Shown: positions 11,174 to 21,993 of the stretch, one piece after another
Numbering within the stretch: the stretch's first letter is position 1
Layout: each line of letters begins with the position of its first letter
Assembly: GCA_026008535.1 (NCBI GenBank)
Contig: BRKX01000010.1
Span: forward strand, 2,679,001 to 2,743,000
Length of the DNA: 64,000 nt
Direction of reading: 5' to 3'
Source: Perilla frutescens
Lineage: Eukaryota; Streptophyta; Magnoliopsida; Lamiales; Lamiaceae
The notes under the pieces: generated by a model
Told to the model about the DNA's origin: nothing
Database searches by the model: none
The model's input: the letters and a program-made list of their open reading frames with translations, nothing else
Position numbers and translations under genes: made by a program

Positions 11174-12341
11174 TAGTATTCAATTATGAAGTTCATTCTC
11201 TCTGATCTACTTCTCATTATGGCCTCTCATAAGCATTATTTCTCTCATATTTGGATTCATATCTCTAGATTAAGAAAATTCCCTAATTTCACCACTTACT
11301 ATCTTCCTACTCAAGCGGTTTCTAGCTATATTATACATGCGTGTACCATTCATCGATCCACTTATGTTTTAGTCGATCACCCGAATCGAGGATATAATTA
11401 TCTGTATAATCTAGATAATCTTTATGTGATACATGGATATAGCATAATATATAATGTTAAAAATTTAATGCATGGAATATTAAAGATTTAAATAATTTAT
11501 AATATTAATAATTACTACAATATATAATATCTTATTTGACAAATGTAGTACTAATAATAAAAATAAGAAAAAAAATGTAATGCAAAAATATAAATTGGTC
11601 ATCCAAATTATTAATTGCTTAATACTCACACACACACACACATGTGTGTGTGTGTATTTTTTGTTGAAATCATTAATCAAAATATATTTGTATATATTTC
11701 TTCAGTTAATTTGTAAGACGAAACTAACACATTTTTAATGTCTTACTACTATGTATGAGTATAATAATTTTCTGTATGAAAGTATAATTCCGCATATGTA
11801 CAACTTGTATTCTCTAATGTTTTTCTTCATAAAGAGCTAAGATATATAGTTCTATTTATTTAGTTGACCTAATAAAAAATATTTATCTTTGAGTGTGTGT
11901 AAGTATATATTGAGTGCAACAAAATATATTTCTTTCGATTGTGAATATTAAAAAATGAAAATGATTCCCTAATATTCTATAAATTTTTAGTTCACCTATT
12001 TGTTTATATAAACTCATAATATAAATCATCTTATTTCAATTAAATTCGAGAATTATCGTGCATCGCACCGGTTTAAAGCTAGTGTAACTAATTACTGAGT
12101 TGGGATTAGTTAAAAATCATGAATTTTATTTTATATTAATTATGTCTTATTGTAATTATATTTGAGAGACCAGAAGATACACATTCCTCGACCTTCATCC
12201 AATGTTTTTAAACCTTGGTAGGACATTGAACCGATGAATTTACTATTGGTTGAACCATTTAAAAAAATCGAAAAGCACTTTATCTGAAATTTATTTATAT
12301 TATATGGATATGTACACATTAAAATATAAAAAAATTGAGAA
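11174..12341. other. AT-rich spacer, no gene seen
   Basis: A 101-codon open frame at 11186-11491 shows no family resemblance and lacks any supporting signal. A CA/TG tract lies near 11628-11656. The segment 12090-12160 recurs inverted at about 20140-20205. Confidence 0.5.
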
Positions 12342-12644
12342 GGTCTTGTGTGCACTAAATACACATCAGACGGTCAACGCATATTGACCCGGTTAATCCG
12401 CAAAAAGAAAACGTCAAAATCAGTATGAACCGTAACACTAAAAAGTATGACTCAAAAGTTTAAAAGTATGTCTTGTATCCTTAAAAAGTATTAGCCAGAA
12501 AAAAAAAACCTTCAAAATCAGTATCAACCGTAACACTAAAAAGTATCACTCATAATTCAAAAGGTATCATCTGTTTTGACCTTTTTTTTGCGGGTTGACC
12601 GGGTCAGTACATTGACCATCTAATGTGCATCTAGTGCACAGAAG
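12342..12644. mobile_element. Mutator-type MITE
   Basis: Long terminal inverted repeats of about 80 bp pair the left end (ggtcttgtgtgcactaaat) with the right end (reverse complement cttctgtgcactagatgc), including the shared 'tgacccggt' block. The flanking nonamers AATTGAGAA (12333-12341) and AATTGACAA (12645-12653) differ at one base, matching the 9-bp Mutator target duplication. The interior carries short repeats of 'accgtaacactaaaaagtat'. It is non-coding. Confidence 0.85.
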
Positions 12645-13849
12645 AATTGACAAAAAAAAAAAGATAAAGTAGTATATATCATGATAAATATATTAAATTA
12701 AAATTTAAAAGTGCACTTAATTTATATCAATGCAAAATAAATAAAGTATTTATCAATAGTTTTTCTATACGTGAAATAGTTCAAAATATACAATATTTAT
12801 TAACTTAACATAGAAGATCAAATACTAGATTATGATGTTGATATAACATTAAACTAGCAAAAAAAAGTGTGCCTTTATACGCAATTCAACTAATTTCTTC
12901 AATTAATTATTGAAGTTTGAATAATTTTACCATACTATATTGAGTAGTCAATTAAAAAATATATTTCATTATATATATATATATAACACTATAAATATAA
13001 TAATAGATTAATCTATCATCAGAAAAATAATATAAACATAAATTAAAGTATAATTAAATTGTAACTATTTAGAAAAACATGCATGTATCATTTCTCAAGC
13101 TTTATTTTAGAACAATTCTTAAACTTCTTTGATTGTTGACATATGTATATATATACATATACATATAAACTCATAATAAATTTATAAAAATATTTATAAA
13201 TTATATAAAATAATTAATTAACAATAATGAATTAAAATATGGAGAGTTAGTGAAACTATTCACTTATACACAATTAAATTTTAATTAAGATGTTTTGGCA
13301 CTAAAGAGATTATTCTCAAGCATTTAGTAGTTGATTGGTATGGTGGAATGAAATGGTCATTCCTATGTTCATTCTCATTTCTATAATTAATGGTATGATT
13401 TAGAATCGAGAACGGTGATTCTCGAATGAATCAAAGTCCCAAAAGTAAGGAAATAGTCATTCCATTTAGGGGTGTAATCGAGTCGAGTCGAGTTGAGAAC
13501 TAAATTTTGTTATACTGTTTTATATGTATGCTAAAAAATTTAACCTAACAACCATAATCAATTTATTGTTAAAGAATATATGTATAATTGATATTCTTTT
13601 TTTGGTTCTTGAATCATTTTTTAAAAACATTATAGGGATTTTTCTATAAATTTTGACATAAGAATTTTTTATGTCATATTGTTCCCTTAATTCATGTAAT
13701 TGTTCTCCTAAAAATATAATAAAAAATATATATAATTTTCAGTATTAAAATATTTAACTTTGTGCAACTATTTTTAATATGTATATATATTAACAAATTT
13801 TAATTATTTTTTTATGCTTAAAACTATGAATTTGAGAATATAATAGTGG
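12645..13849. other. AT-rich spacer with a MITE-end fragment
   Basis: No gene is seen. A fragment at 13471-13496 (taggggtgtaatcgagtcga) looks like one end of a common plant hAT-like MITE, but no matching second end was found nearby. Confidence 0.45.
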
Positions 13850-13869
13850 ATTTATCACTTATTCTCTTC

Positions 13870-13914
<45 letters not shown>

Positions 13915-14335
13915 GATTGCAACTTATTTAGACGTGGGAGGAGTGAGAATAGTTGGAGCTATAGATCCTCATGCAAGAAGTACAACTTCACATGACATGC
14001 CTGAAGGAAATGTTCGTGGATAGCTGAAATCAACTCAACCACTCCTCTGGTCAACCCCACAAATTCCCAGATTGAAAACTATATTTGAGACGCATGTTAA
14101 TCCTACAAAGACCACACCAACTTGTTCATGATTCTGCTTAAGGAACGTGAAAAAAGTTTTTCAGGTGGTCGAATCGGCATTGCAGTTCATTGTCTCCACC
14201 GTTCTTGGGGATCCCTTCGGCATCATTATTGATGCAGTAAGCTTCTTAGTGGCAGGTGGATGTTGAAATTAAAAAACTGTTTTAGATTCAATAATTTCAT
14301 TATGTTTTTAGTTTTTCATTTTACAATATATAAGT
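13850..14335 (-). repeat. Inverted, hAT-free copy of the 4.7-kb module
   Basis: Read on the minus strand it matches 4656-4992 joined to 8187-8318, from the (AAT)n tract to 'ttacaatatata'. It lacks the 3.2-kb hAT, so it shows the pre-insertion site (gacatgcc, 13994-14001). It carries the decayed coding-like stretch VVESALQFIVSTVLGDPFGI on the plus strand at about 14165-14225. Confidence 0.85.
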
Positions 14336-14337
14336 TA

Positions 14338-14862
14338 GGGCTGACAATTTTTGACACGACACGAACACGCACGAAATTAACGGGTTAGTGTTTAGTCTTA
14401 TCGTGTTCGTGTCCTTATCGTGTCGATCCGATAAGGACACGAAAATTTCGTGTCTTGTTCGTGTCGGATTCGTGTAACCCGTTAATATTATATAAATACA
14501 TAAATAAATATATTAATTTTATATAATAATTTAAAATATTTATTAAATCTAAAATTTTAGTTAAAACTCAATTATTTAATTTAAAATTTATTTATTTGAA
14601 TTAAAATTTATTTATTTAAATTATAATTTTAATTTAATATGTACTATTAGTTATTTTATACCGTGTCGTTGTCGTGTTCGTATTTTTCTCGTGTCTCTAT
14701 CGTGTCATGTTGGCACGATAAGAAATCGTATTTTTCTTGTTGGTGTCGTGTTCGTGTTTATACATAACGGACCGTGTTCGTGTTTGGTCTTATCGTGTCG
14801 TGTCGTTATTGTGTCGACCCATTAACAACCCAACACGCACGAATTGCCACCCCTACTCAAAA
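14338..14862. mobile_element. hAT-like MITE rich in 'cgtgtcgtg' motifs
   Basis: The left end tagggctgacaatttttg pairs with the reverse complement of the right end, gtaggggtggcaattcgtg. The subterminal parts are filled with 'cgtgtcgtgttcgtgt' variants in both orientations and the middle is AT-only. This composition is a familiar plant MITE type. No target duplication was identified with certainty. Confidence 0.7.
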
Positions 14863-14976
14863 TAGTGTTATTGTGCTTTTTGTCAATAAATATGTGCATA
14901 TAATTATATATCACATCATTTACTCACACTAATTTCCCTTCGGTAGCAATTATATTTTTTTACTAAGGCCTCGTTT

Positions 14977-15959
14977 GGTTGGCAGGAAAGTAAAGTTTTT
15001 TGGGAATATGATTTCTGGGAATGTGATTCTAAGAAAAATGATTACTAATAGATTCTTTATTCTGTGTTTGGAACACAACAAGAAAATTGCAATGATTCTC
15101 TGTTTATTATTGAATTAGATTTAAACAAGAATAGATAATTAAATATTTAAAATATATACTATATCTTATTTCATACTACCAATATTTATAATTTTAAATT
15201 ACGAACCATATAATGTATAATTCTTCAATTTGCATTAGTACTATAGATATTGAATGCAACATATTATTTCAATTTAAATAAAATGATATCACTAAAAAAA
15301 ATCAATTAAGGTAAATATTGTATTGGTGATCCAAATATTATTTATTGAATTGAAAATCAAAATTATCTATATAAATATTTTTTTATTGAATTGGAAATCA
15401 AAATTATCTATATTGACAATGGTATGGTCATCGTTTAGTCCGCAATGTTGTCTCAAAAATGATATTATTGTAATTTTGATAGAAATGCCAAAAAAATAAT
15501 TGATAAAATGGTCGAATTTTGGTCGTAATTTCTTCAATAAAAAAAGTATCACATTTTTTAATTTCTTTTTTTCATTTATAAAATTTTCTATTTTTTTTAT
15601 TTTACACATTTTTTATTGAAATTTTTTAATCCAAACTTAGTATTAATAATAAAAAAAAGATAATAATAAATCTTATTTTTTCAATTTTAAAACATAATAA
15701 TAATTTATAAAAAAAATAAATAATAATAAATGAAGAAATCGAACAATGAAATCATTTAACACCAGATTCCCCAAAACAAGGAAAAAGAATACCTACTTGG
15801 AGTAGGTATTCAGAATCCAGAAAAGTTGCATAATTTTCCTTGTTTTGAGGAATGTGATTACTTTCCATATTACATAAAAAATGAACCAAACACAGTAATG
15901 TTAAAATAGAGAATCATATTACTTTCCCAAGTCAGATTCCGTGTCAACCAGACGGGGCC
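14977..15959. mobile_element. PIF/Harbinger-type MITE
   Basis: Left end GGCCTCGTTTGGTTGGCAGG; the reverse complement of the right end is GGCCCCGTCTGGTTGACACG. TAA is duplicated on both sides (14974-14976, 15960-15962), the PIF/Harbinger target size. Subterminal parts share 'ggaaagtaa' and 'gattctctatttta'-like blocks in inverted orientation. The 983-bp body is AT-rich and non-coding. Confidence 0.85.
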
Positions 15960-16534
15960 TAAATGTAATAATAATAATCCACGTGCTAAAATTTCACCAC
16001 CACCTCATTATAAAGAAAATGTCGGTGGTCATTTGGCACATTAGCACAAATAATACCAACCTATGTAAGATCTTTCCTTGTACAGTATGTAACGACCCGG
16101 TTACCGGACTGATGGATGTCCCCACAAACCAACACGAGTCTTTCCAGCGTGCTTTGTCCTCACTCACATGCTCCCTGAGAAACTTCCAGCGTGCTTTGTC
16201 CTCACTCACACGCTCCAGGTCAAACACGCTTAACTTTGGAGTTCTGGTGGAACGAGTGCCAGAAAAGAAGATGCACCTTGTTAGTATGAGTAGCACCAAT
16301 CAAATCATTTAAGCTCTCCTCAACTATACAGTCTCATTCCTGTATAGCCTCAGAATCCCTCTCTTTCGGGTGGATTCGGTTCATTCATGTACCCCTTCGC
16401 TTGGAAGTCTTATAGGAGCCGCTCTTTGTCCGTGCCTTGCACCGGCGATCACTCCATACTTCGGCCCCGGGCGTCACATACCCACCAGCTTCCGCTTGGT
16501 TCGTCCCCGAACCACACCTTACTGCGAGAGGTTC

Positions 16535-16547
16535 GGCTCTGATACCA
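16535..16547 (-). promoter_or_regulatory. Primer-binding site, initiator tRNA-Met
   Basis: On the minus strand TGGTATCAGAGCC lies two bases after the 5' LTR of the Cassandra element. It is the standard start point of minus-strand DNA synthesis in plant LTR retroelements. Confidence 0.88.
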
Positions 16548-16644
16548 CCTGTAACGACCCGGCTACCGGACTGACGGCTATCCCCACAAACCAACACGAG
16601 TCTTTCCAGCGTGCTTTGTCCTCACTCACACGCTCCCTGAGAAA

Positions 16645-16712
16645 CTTCCCAGGGGGTCACCCATCCCACCATTGCTCCAGGTCAAACACGCTTAATTTTG
16701 GAGTTCTGGTGG
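16645..16712 (-). other. 5S rRNA-like segment in the Cassandra 5' LTR
   Basis: On the minus strand it reads CCACCAGAACTCC, then TTAAGCGTGTTTG (A-box-like), then GGGATGGGTGACC and CCTGGGAAG (C-box-like), in the order of the internal promoter of plant 5S rRNA. It is too divergent and embedded to be a 5S gene. In the other LTR the A-box part is kept (about 16219-16250), but the C-box part is replaced by a duplicated neighbouring sequence. Confidence 0.85.
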
Positions 16713-16940
16713 AACGAGCGCTAGAAAAGAAGATGCACCTTGTTAGTATGAGTAGCACCAATCAAATCCTTTAAGCTCTCCTCAACTATACAGTCCCATT
16801 CCTGTATAGCCTCAGAATCCCTCTCTTTCGGGTGGATTCGGTTCATTCATGTACCCCTTCGCTTAGAAGTCTTATAGGAGCCGCTCTTTGTCCGTGCCTT
16901 GCACCGACGATCACTCCATACTTCGGCCCCGGACGTCACA

Positions 16941-17311
16941 TGAAATAAATAGTATTAGGGAGAGGGAAAATTGATGGGTTAAATCGTAGCAGGGGAGGGC
17001 TCGTCGGCTGGGCTCGGGTCTCGGCGATGCTAGTCTAGATCGTGTCGGAGGTCTGCGGTTCGCCGGTCGGTCGCGCGCGTTTTCTACTGCTTCGTATTAT
17101 CACTGTGGTTGAACTCGCGTCGAGCCGCCTCATGGCTGGAGTTGTCGGACTCGGTTGCAGCAGGTGCGGCTACAGGCTCGGGTTCGGGTCTTCGCGTCGT
17201 TGGTGGACGGCGGTTAGTCGCCGGCGTCGGGAAAAGAAGAAGAAGGGTGGGAGAAGAATTAGGGATTTTGGGAAGAGAATTTGGAGATTTCTGTTTTGAT
17301 CTCCATTTTTA

Positions 17312-17357
<46 letters not shown>

Positions 17358-18987
17358 GATGAATTAATTAGCAATTGATTTTTCTCAATAAACTAGATAT
17401 CGTGTTTACTTTAAAGAAGAGATGAATAATTTAATTGCAATAAAGTAAATTTGCATAATGGGCCATCCTTAGTAAATTGTAGAAATTAATTAAAAAAAAA
17501 ACGTATGGATCCTATAAACTTTTCATTAATTAATGTCTACTCCAAAATTCATGAATTGATTACATTAGACCATAATTTTTAATTTTCAGATCTATTAAAA
17601 CTACAATTAACCCAAATTAATTTAAATATTATTTTAGCTCAAAAATCTTTTATTTTAAAATTAGATTGTACTCTTATGTGATTAATTATATTTAATAACA
17701 AATCGATCATTTATGTTCTATAAATTTTATTTGTTGCGGAGAATAGTTGTTTATTATGTAATTAAGAGTAATTGATTTAACAATACATCATAGTGTTAAG
17801 CTAATTATCATTTGATGATTTAACACTTCTCAATAATTGTATAAGCATGCTACATGTATTCTGTTTTCTATCCTCTAATTTAAAAATGATATTAAATTAA
17901 TAGGAAATATAGAATTAATTAATAATGAAGTTTAATTTCAAATTTAGGAACTAAACTTAGGATTTGAGTTTGAATAAAGGTTCTTTAGTTAAACTAAGCC
18001 AATGATGATTGTTGTAGGCCCAGAAGATATAATAGAACCTGAACAGGATCAACCAAGAGTTTGAAAATTTATCTATTATTCAGGTGGGGTTATATTTTTC
18101 TCAAATTATGTTCAGCTAATAAGCTCAACTGTTTATCAACTGTATAACATGAATATCTGTATCAAAATGATTTAGCTCACTGTTCGCGTTCGCCAGTATC
18201 CTACGAAAACATTGAGTGCTTAACTAGACTCGAGTTCGGATCCTTTAAGCTTTGGGACCGTATACACTACCCTTTATTAGACAGCTGGGCTGGAGGACGT
18301 GTATATAAGTTAAGTCACTGTAGGAAGGGACAGTTGAGACAGAGCGTGTAAGGTTAAAAGAAGTTTTGTATGCATGGAATGCTTTTTAGTTTTGAAACCT
18401 TTCCATTGTTATACTTATGTGGATACAATATTCATATTTATAAAATGATTATGAACTGTTTATCAAAATTTGCCCACTGGGTACACAAGTACTCAGCCCA
18501 AATCTTTTCTAAATATTTTCAGGTTGAGAGGCAGGCTGGAAGATGACAGAGCTGAGACAAGGGTTGTCTTTTTGTTGATATTTGCTTGCTCTTTTTGCGT
18601 TGTTTATGAGGTCCTAGATACTCTAAAATAAGAAAGTAGCAGTAAATATCTTGTCTAAGTTTAATAAAGATGCTCTACGCTTGTTCCGTTTACTCTGATA
18701 TTGTTTGTCTTCAGTTGTTTGAATCATAATATGATTTGTGATATTATTGAGATCTGCCATTACAATTAATTGGCGGGATAAGTTCCCTTTGATGATTGGT
18801 CATTGATTCAAATTCTTTCTAAACGCCTTAGTGCGTGGTTCTATTACAGTTATAGAGGTTATACTGCCTAAGTGTTTGGGGCACTAACCCTATTTCTATG
18901 ATTATGTTTATGCCAAAACCCCTTTCCCCTTTTCCCCAGTAGCGCGTCGGTCCCTTGTCACTACTCTTCCGGGATCGGGGCGTTACA
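16941..18987 (+). mobile_element. Non-autonomous LTR-retroelement sequence joined to Cassandra
   Basis: No protein is encoded. 16960-17300 is GC-richer, 5'-leader-like sequence followed by a (GA)n tract. 18060-18987 looks like an LTR end: 'gcccactgggtacacaagta', 'ttcaggttgagaggcaggct', a polyadenylation-like 'taataaaga', and a terminus GGGGCGTTACA. CAGTA follows directly (18988-18992), and the same pentamer precedes the Cassandra copy (16083-16087). So 16088-18987 may have integrated as one composite. The short frames at 17042-17312 are byproducts of the GC-rich stretch. Confidence 0.5.
17315..17354. repeat. (GA)n microsatellite
   Basis: About 20 uninterrupted GA units. Confidence 0.95.
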
Positions 18988-19017
18988 CAGTAAGAAGGTG
19001 CCTTTTTTTTTCCAGTA

Positions 19018-19408
19018 GATATCCTCTAGTCCCAATGTTGTGTGTTAATCGTGTGTCAATATTAAAATTATATATTATTAATAATATTTTTTATAAAAAT
19101 AAAATTTATTATATTATAACTAATTATAATCAATATTTATTACTAAAAATTAAAATTTTAAGAAATTGTATACCTTAAGTTTGGAGTAATCAACCCCAAA
19201 AATCAATTATATTAACTAAAAAAATGAAAATTAAATATTAAAAATAATTATAAACCCTAATTGGGCGGAATAAATCCTAAATAAAATTGTAAAAATATGC
19301 AAACTCTAAAGAAATTAAAATTGAAGAAAAAAAAAATGAAAGAAAAAAAAAATAATTTTGAGCTTTGGTACACAATTGACACACACAAGTTGGGACTAGA
19401 TAATCTCA
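19018..19408. mobile_element. AT-rich MITE, copy 1
   Basis: The left end tcctctagtcccaatgttgt pairs with the reverse complement of the right end (tatctagtcccaacttgtgt). A second copy in the same orientation, about 85-90 % alike by eye, lies at 21452-21831. The right end is disturbed by the insertion of another MITE that starts at 19410. Confidence 0.75.
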
Positions 19409-19409
19409 A

Positions 19410-19711
19410 GTAGAGCTTTCAAAACCGGCCTGGCCCGACCCATCCCAAATTTTGGATCGGACTGTAATTTTGTAGACCCGAAATGATTTCGGGCCGGCTC
19501 GGCCCAAAAAATTGGCCCGAACAGGCCGGCACAACCCAGTGAAAAACTGAATTTTAGCCTTAGGCCCACGTGGCGTGGCCCAGCCCGGCCTGAATTTTGG
19601 GGCAGGGATGGGCCCATAAATTTTAGGCCCGAAAATGGTTCGGGCCAGCCCCGCCCGACCTGAATTTTTTTCTCCTGTGGGCTTGGCCCGGCCCGATCCA
19701 TTTGACAGCTA
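19410..19711. mobile_element. MITE rich in GGCCCG motifs
   Basis: It begins near agagctttcaaaaccggcc and ends tttgacagcta, which pair as terminal inverted repeats. The inside is dense in 'cgggcc' and 'ggcccg' words. TAATCTCAA occurs directly on both sides (19401-19409, 19712-19720), an 8- to 9-bp target duplication. The long minus-strand frame inside (19396-19701) is a composition artefact. Confidence 0.8.
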
Positions 19712-20129
19712 TAATCTCAACTCTCAAGTGATTCTTTTGTTAATATACAACTTATGCTGACCAAATTAACGATACCTATCGTGAAAAAAATCGATTTACT
19801 ACAAATAAAGGAAAGAAAACGTCATGATAAAGAATATAGAATCATTTCATAAAGCAATTGCAACAAAAACAATAAATTAAATCAACCAAGATAATATGAA
19901 ATAGCCAGGAAAAATCATACTCATATATATTGATGGAATTTAATTAGGATCACCAACATTTTAGTATTCATTATCATTAAGCTAGGACATGACGCCTATA
20001 TAATTTATGTATTATTAATGTTGGTGCGTAAAATATGGTTTAGAAATGGTCGAAACGACTTCAAATTAAATCTCCCATTTTGCATGGCAGAATCATGGAT
20101 TAGCTGATAAAGGTGGAGGAATGCGTATC

Positions 20130-20600
20130 TTTTGAAACATAATTACAATAAGACATAATATAAAATAAAATTCATGATTTTTAACTAATCCCAACTTAGT
20201 AATTAGTTTTTTATTTTATTTTTTAAACCAACCCAAATATTATTATAAATTACCCAAGTAGAATCCGTCTCCGTGAGATTTTGAGGTCACTCTGGACAAT
20301 TATTACGCCAAAGAATCTCAAAACTAAGCGACACAGAGAAATGGGTTAAAGCACGAGTCACATGATTGACACTACGATACATGCGATTAAACCTAAGAAC
20401 TAATCCCGAGTTCACTAAGTTTATAATCCGTTATTTCAACCCCTATAAGATTTGGCCAGTTCCTCCCAACTCAATAATTAGTTACATTAGGCTTAATCCA
20501 AGCTTCAAGTTCTTATATAATTGCTACACCCTCAAAATATTGTATTGTTTGTGTTTTTTGTTGAAAAATATGTGCATATAATTATATGTCACATGTATTG
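20130..20600. repeat. Dispersed repeat fragments, inverted to 8.9 and 12.1 kb
   Basis: 20140-20205 is the inverse of 12090-12160. About 20485-20545 is the inverse of about 8900-8960. 20560-20590 shares 'aatatgtgcatataattata' with 14888-14912. No coding potential; element class unknown. Confidence 0.55.
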
Positions 20601-20812
20601 ATGGTTATAAATTCAAACTTTTTAGCGACAAGATCGTACCACATTGAAGCATAATAGTTTATACCCGAACAAAAAAAATTTAATTTTTTTTTAATACTTG
20701 AGCAATTATTTACTATCAAATAAGTAAAATTTTATAGTATCATAATAACAAATTGAAAAGTCGCATATAATTTATCCACTTTACCCTTCTCAAGTGAAAA
20801 AATAAAATAAAG

Positions 20813-21402
20813 GGATAATTTCACTTTTACTCTTACAGTTAATTTACTAGACGTTTTTTGCCTCAATTTTTAAATTTTTTAAACTTTTCTGGTACCAAAT
20901 TTTATTTTTTCGACTTTTTTGGTCTCAAAACTAATAACTTACCTCACAAGTCACAACTGTTTGGGATGTTAATTATTTTTTAGTATTTAATTATCAGTTT
21001 TCAATTAACAATTCATTATTATGGTGGATTAATTTAAAATTAAATTTTATCTTTTTTAATTTATTTTTTTATTGATAAATGTTGACTGTGATTATTTAAG
21101 TTAGAATTAATTTTTATTTTATAACAAATATTTTTAAAATCATATATTTTATAGTGAAACATGGAGTGTACTAGAAACTCTGAACCCAGCTTTTATGGTC
21201 CAAAAATTTATTTTTCAATTTTTTTTGCTTCCAAAATTAACATCTGCAAGCAGTTGTGATGTAAATTACTAGTTTTGGTATCAGAAAAGTAAAAATAAAT
21301 TAAAATTTGGAATAAAACTATCGAGTAAATAAATTTTGAGACAAAAAAATTTCAAACGTGAACTAAACGTGTTTTGAGTCTAGGAACCAAAAAGTGAAAT
21401 TA
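20813..21402. mobile_element. Degraded foldback element
   Basis: The left end 'gataatttcacttttac' and the right end 'ccaaaaagtgaaatta' are inverted, as are the inner 'ttttggtctcaaaactaata' and 'tactagttttggtatcagaa' blocks. It has the same style as the element at 3077-3538 but is older. Its interior block at about 20985-21030 is related in inverse orientation to the 66-bp tandem units at 63389-63586. Confidence 0.65.
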
Positions 21403-21451
21403 AACTAAAATAAATAAAAAATCAAGCATACTGAAAAGTATGAGTAGCTAG

Positions 21452-21831
21452 AGATCCTCTAGTTCCAACTTTGTGTGCCAACATTAAAATTATATATTGT
21501 TAATAATGTTTTTTGTAAAAATAAAATTTATTATAATATAACTAATCATAATTAATATTTATTGCTAAAAATTAAAATTTTAAAAAATTATATACCTTAA
21601 GTTTGAAATAATCAACCCAAAAAATCAATTATATTAACTAAAAAAAATAAAAATTAAATATTAAAAATAATTATAAACTCTAATTGGGTGGAATAAATCC
21701 TAAATAAAATTGTAAAATTATACTAAACATAAAGAAATTAAATTGAAGAAAAAAAATGCATGTAAAACTAATAATTTTAAGTTTTGGTACACGATTGACG
21801 CACAAAAATTGGGATCAGAGAATCTCGAGGG
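21452..21831. mobile_element. AT-rich MITE, copy 2
   Basis: Same family and orientation as 19018-19408, from 'gatcctctagttccaacttt' to 'ttgggatcagagaatctcga'. It ends about 160 bp upstream of the receptor kinase start at 21994, so it sits in that gene's proximal promoter. Confidence 0.78.
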
Positions 21832-21993
21832 GAAAAATATAGTGGAATAGACGTAGCTCGACATTTCGAGGCAATATCGGCAGTTGAAATGCTTTTCCTA
21901 GTCTTCGTCTGCAGTCAACTCCAAAAGCAAAGCAAAAGAAATCAATCAAACATATGCTGATCAAAGCTAAACAAACACAGATACACACACAGC

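Larger units (their letters stand above)
16088..16940 (-). mobile_element. Cassandra TRIM retrotransposon
   Basis: Two 391-bp direct repeats (16088-16478 and 16550-16940) flank only 71 bp of internal sequence. Read on the minus strand, the right copy is the 5' LTR, ending ...CGTTACA, then GG and the primer-binding site TGGTATCAGAGCC (complementary to initiator tRNA-Met), and the left copy is the 3' LTR. LTRs start TGTGACG and end CGTTACA. The LTR carries a segment like 5S rRNA. LTR plus 5S plus tRNA-Met site plus minimal interior is diagnostic of Cassandra, which encodes no protein and depends on other retroelements. The immediate flanks (CAGTA and TGAAA) are not a target duplication. Confidence 0.88.

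Noticed and set aside
11186..11491. 101-residue protein
   Set aside because: No family resemblance, no splice or codon-use support, and located between transposons.
13471..13500. Complete 'ggggtgtaatcgagtcgag' MITE
   Set aside because: Only one end is present; no inverted partner was found within 1 kb.
16219..16712. 5S rRNA gene
   Set aside because: The match is partial, divergent, repeated once per 391-bp repeat and flanked by a primer-binding site, so it is the Cassandra LTR and not a ribosomal gene.
16083..16945. 5-bp target duplication directly around Cassandra
   Set aside because: The flanks are CAGTA and TGAAA, which do not match.
17042..17312. Small Arg/Gly-rich proteins
   Set aside because: Two overlapping frames in GC-rich retroelement leader sequence.
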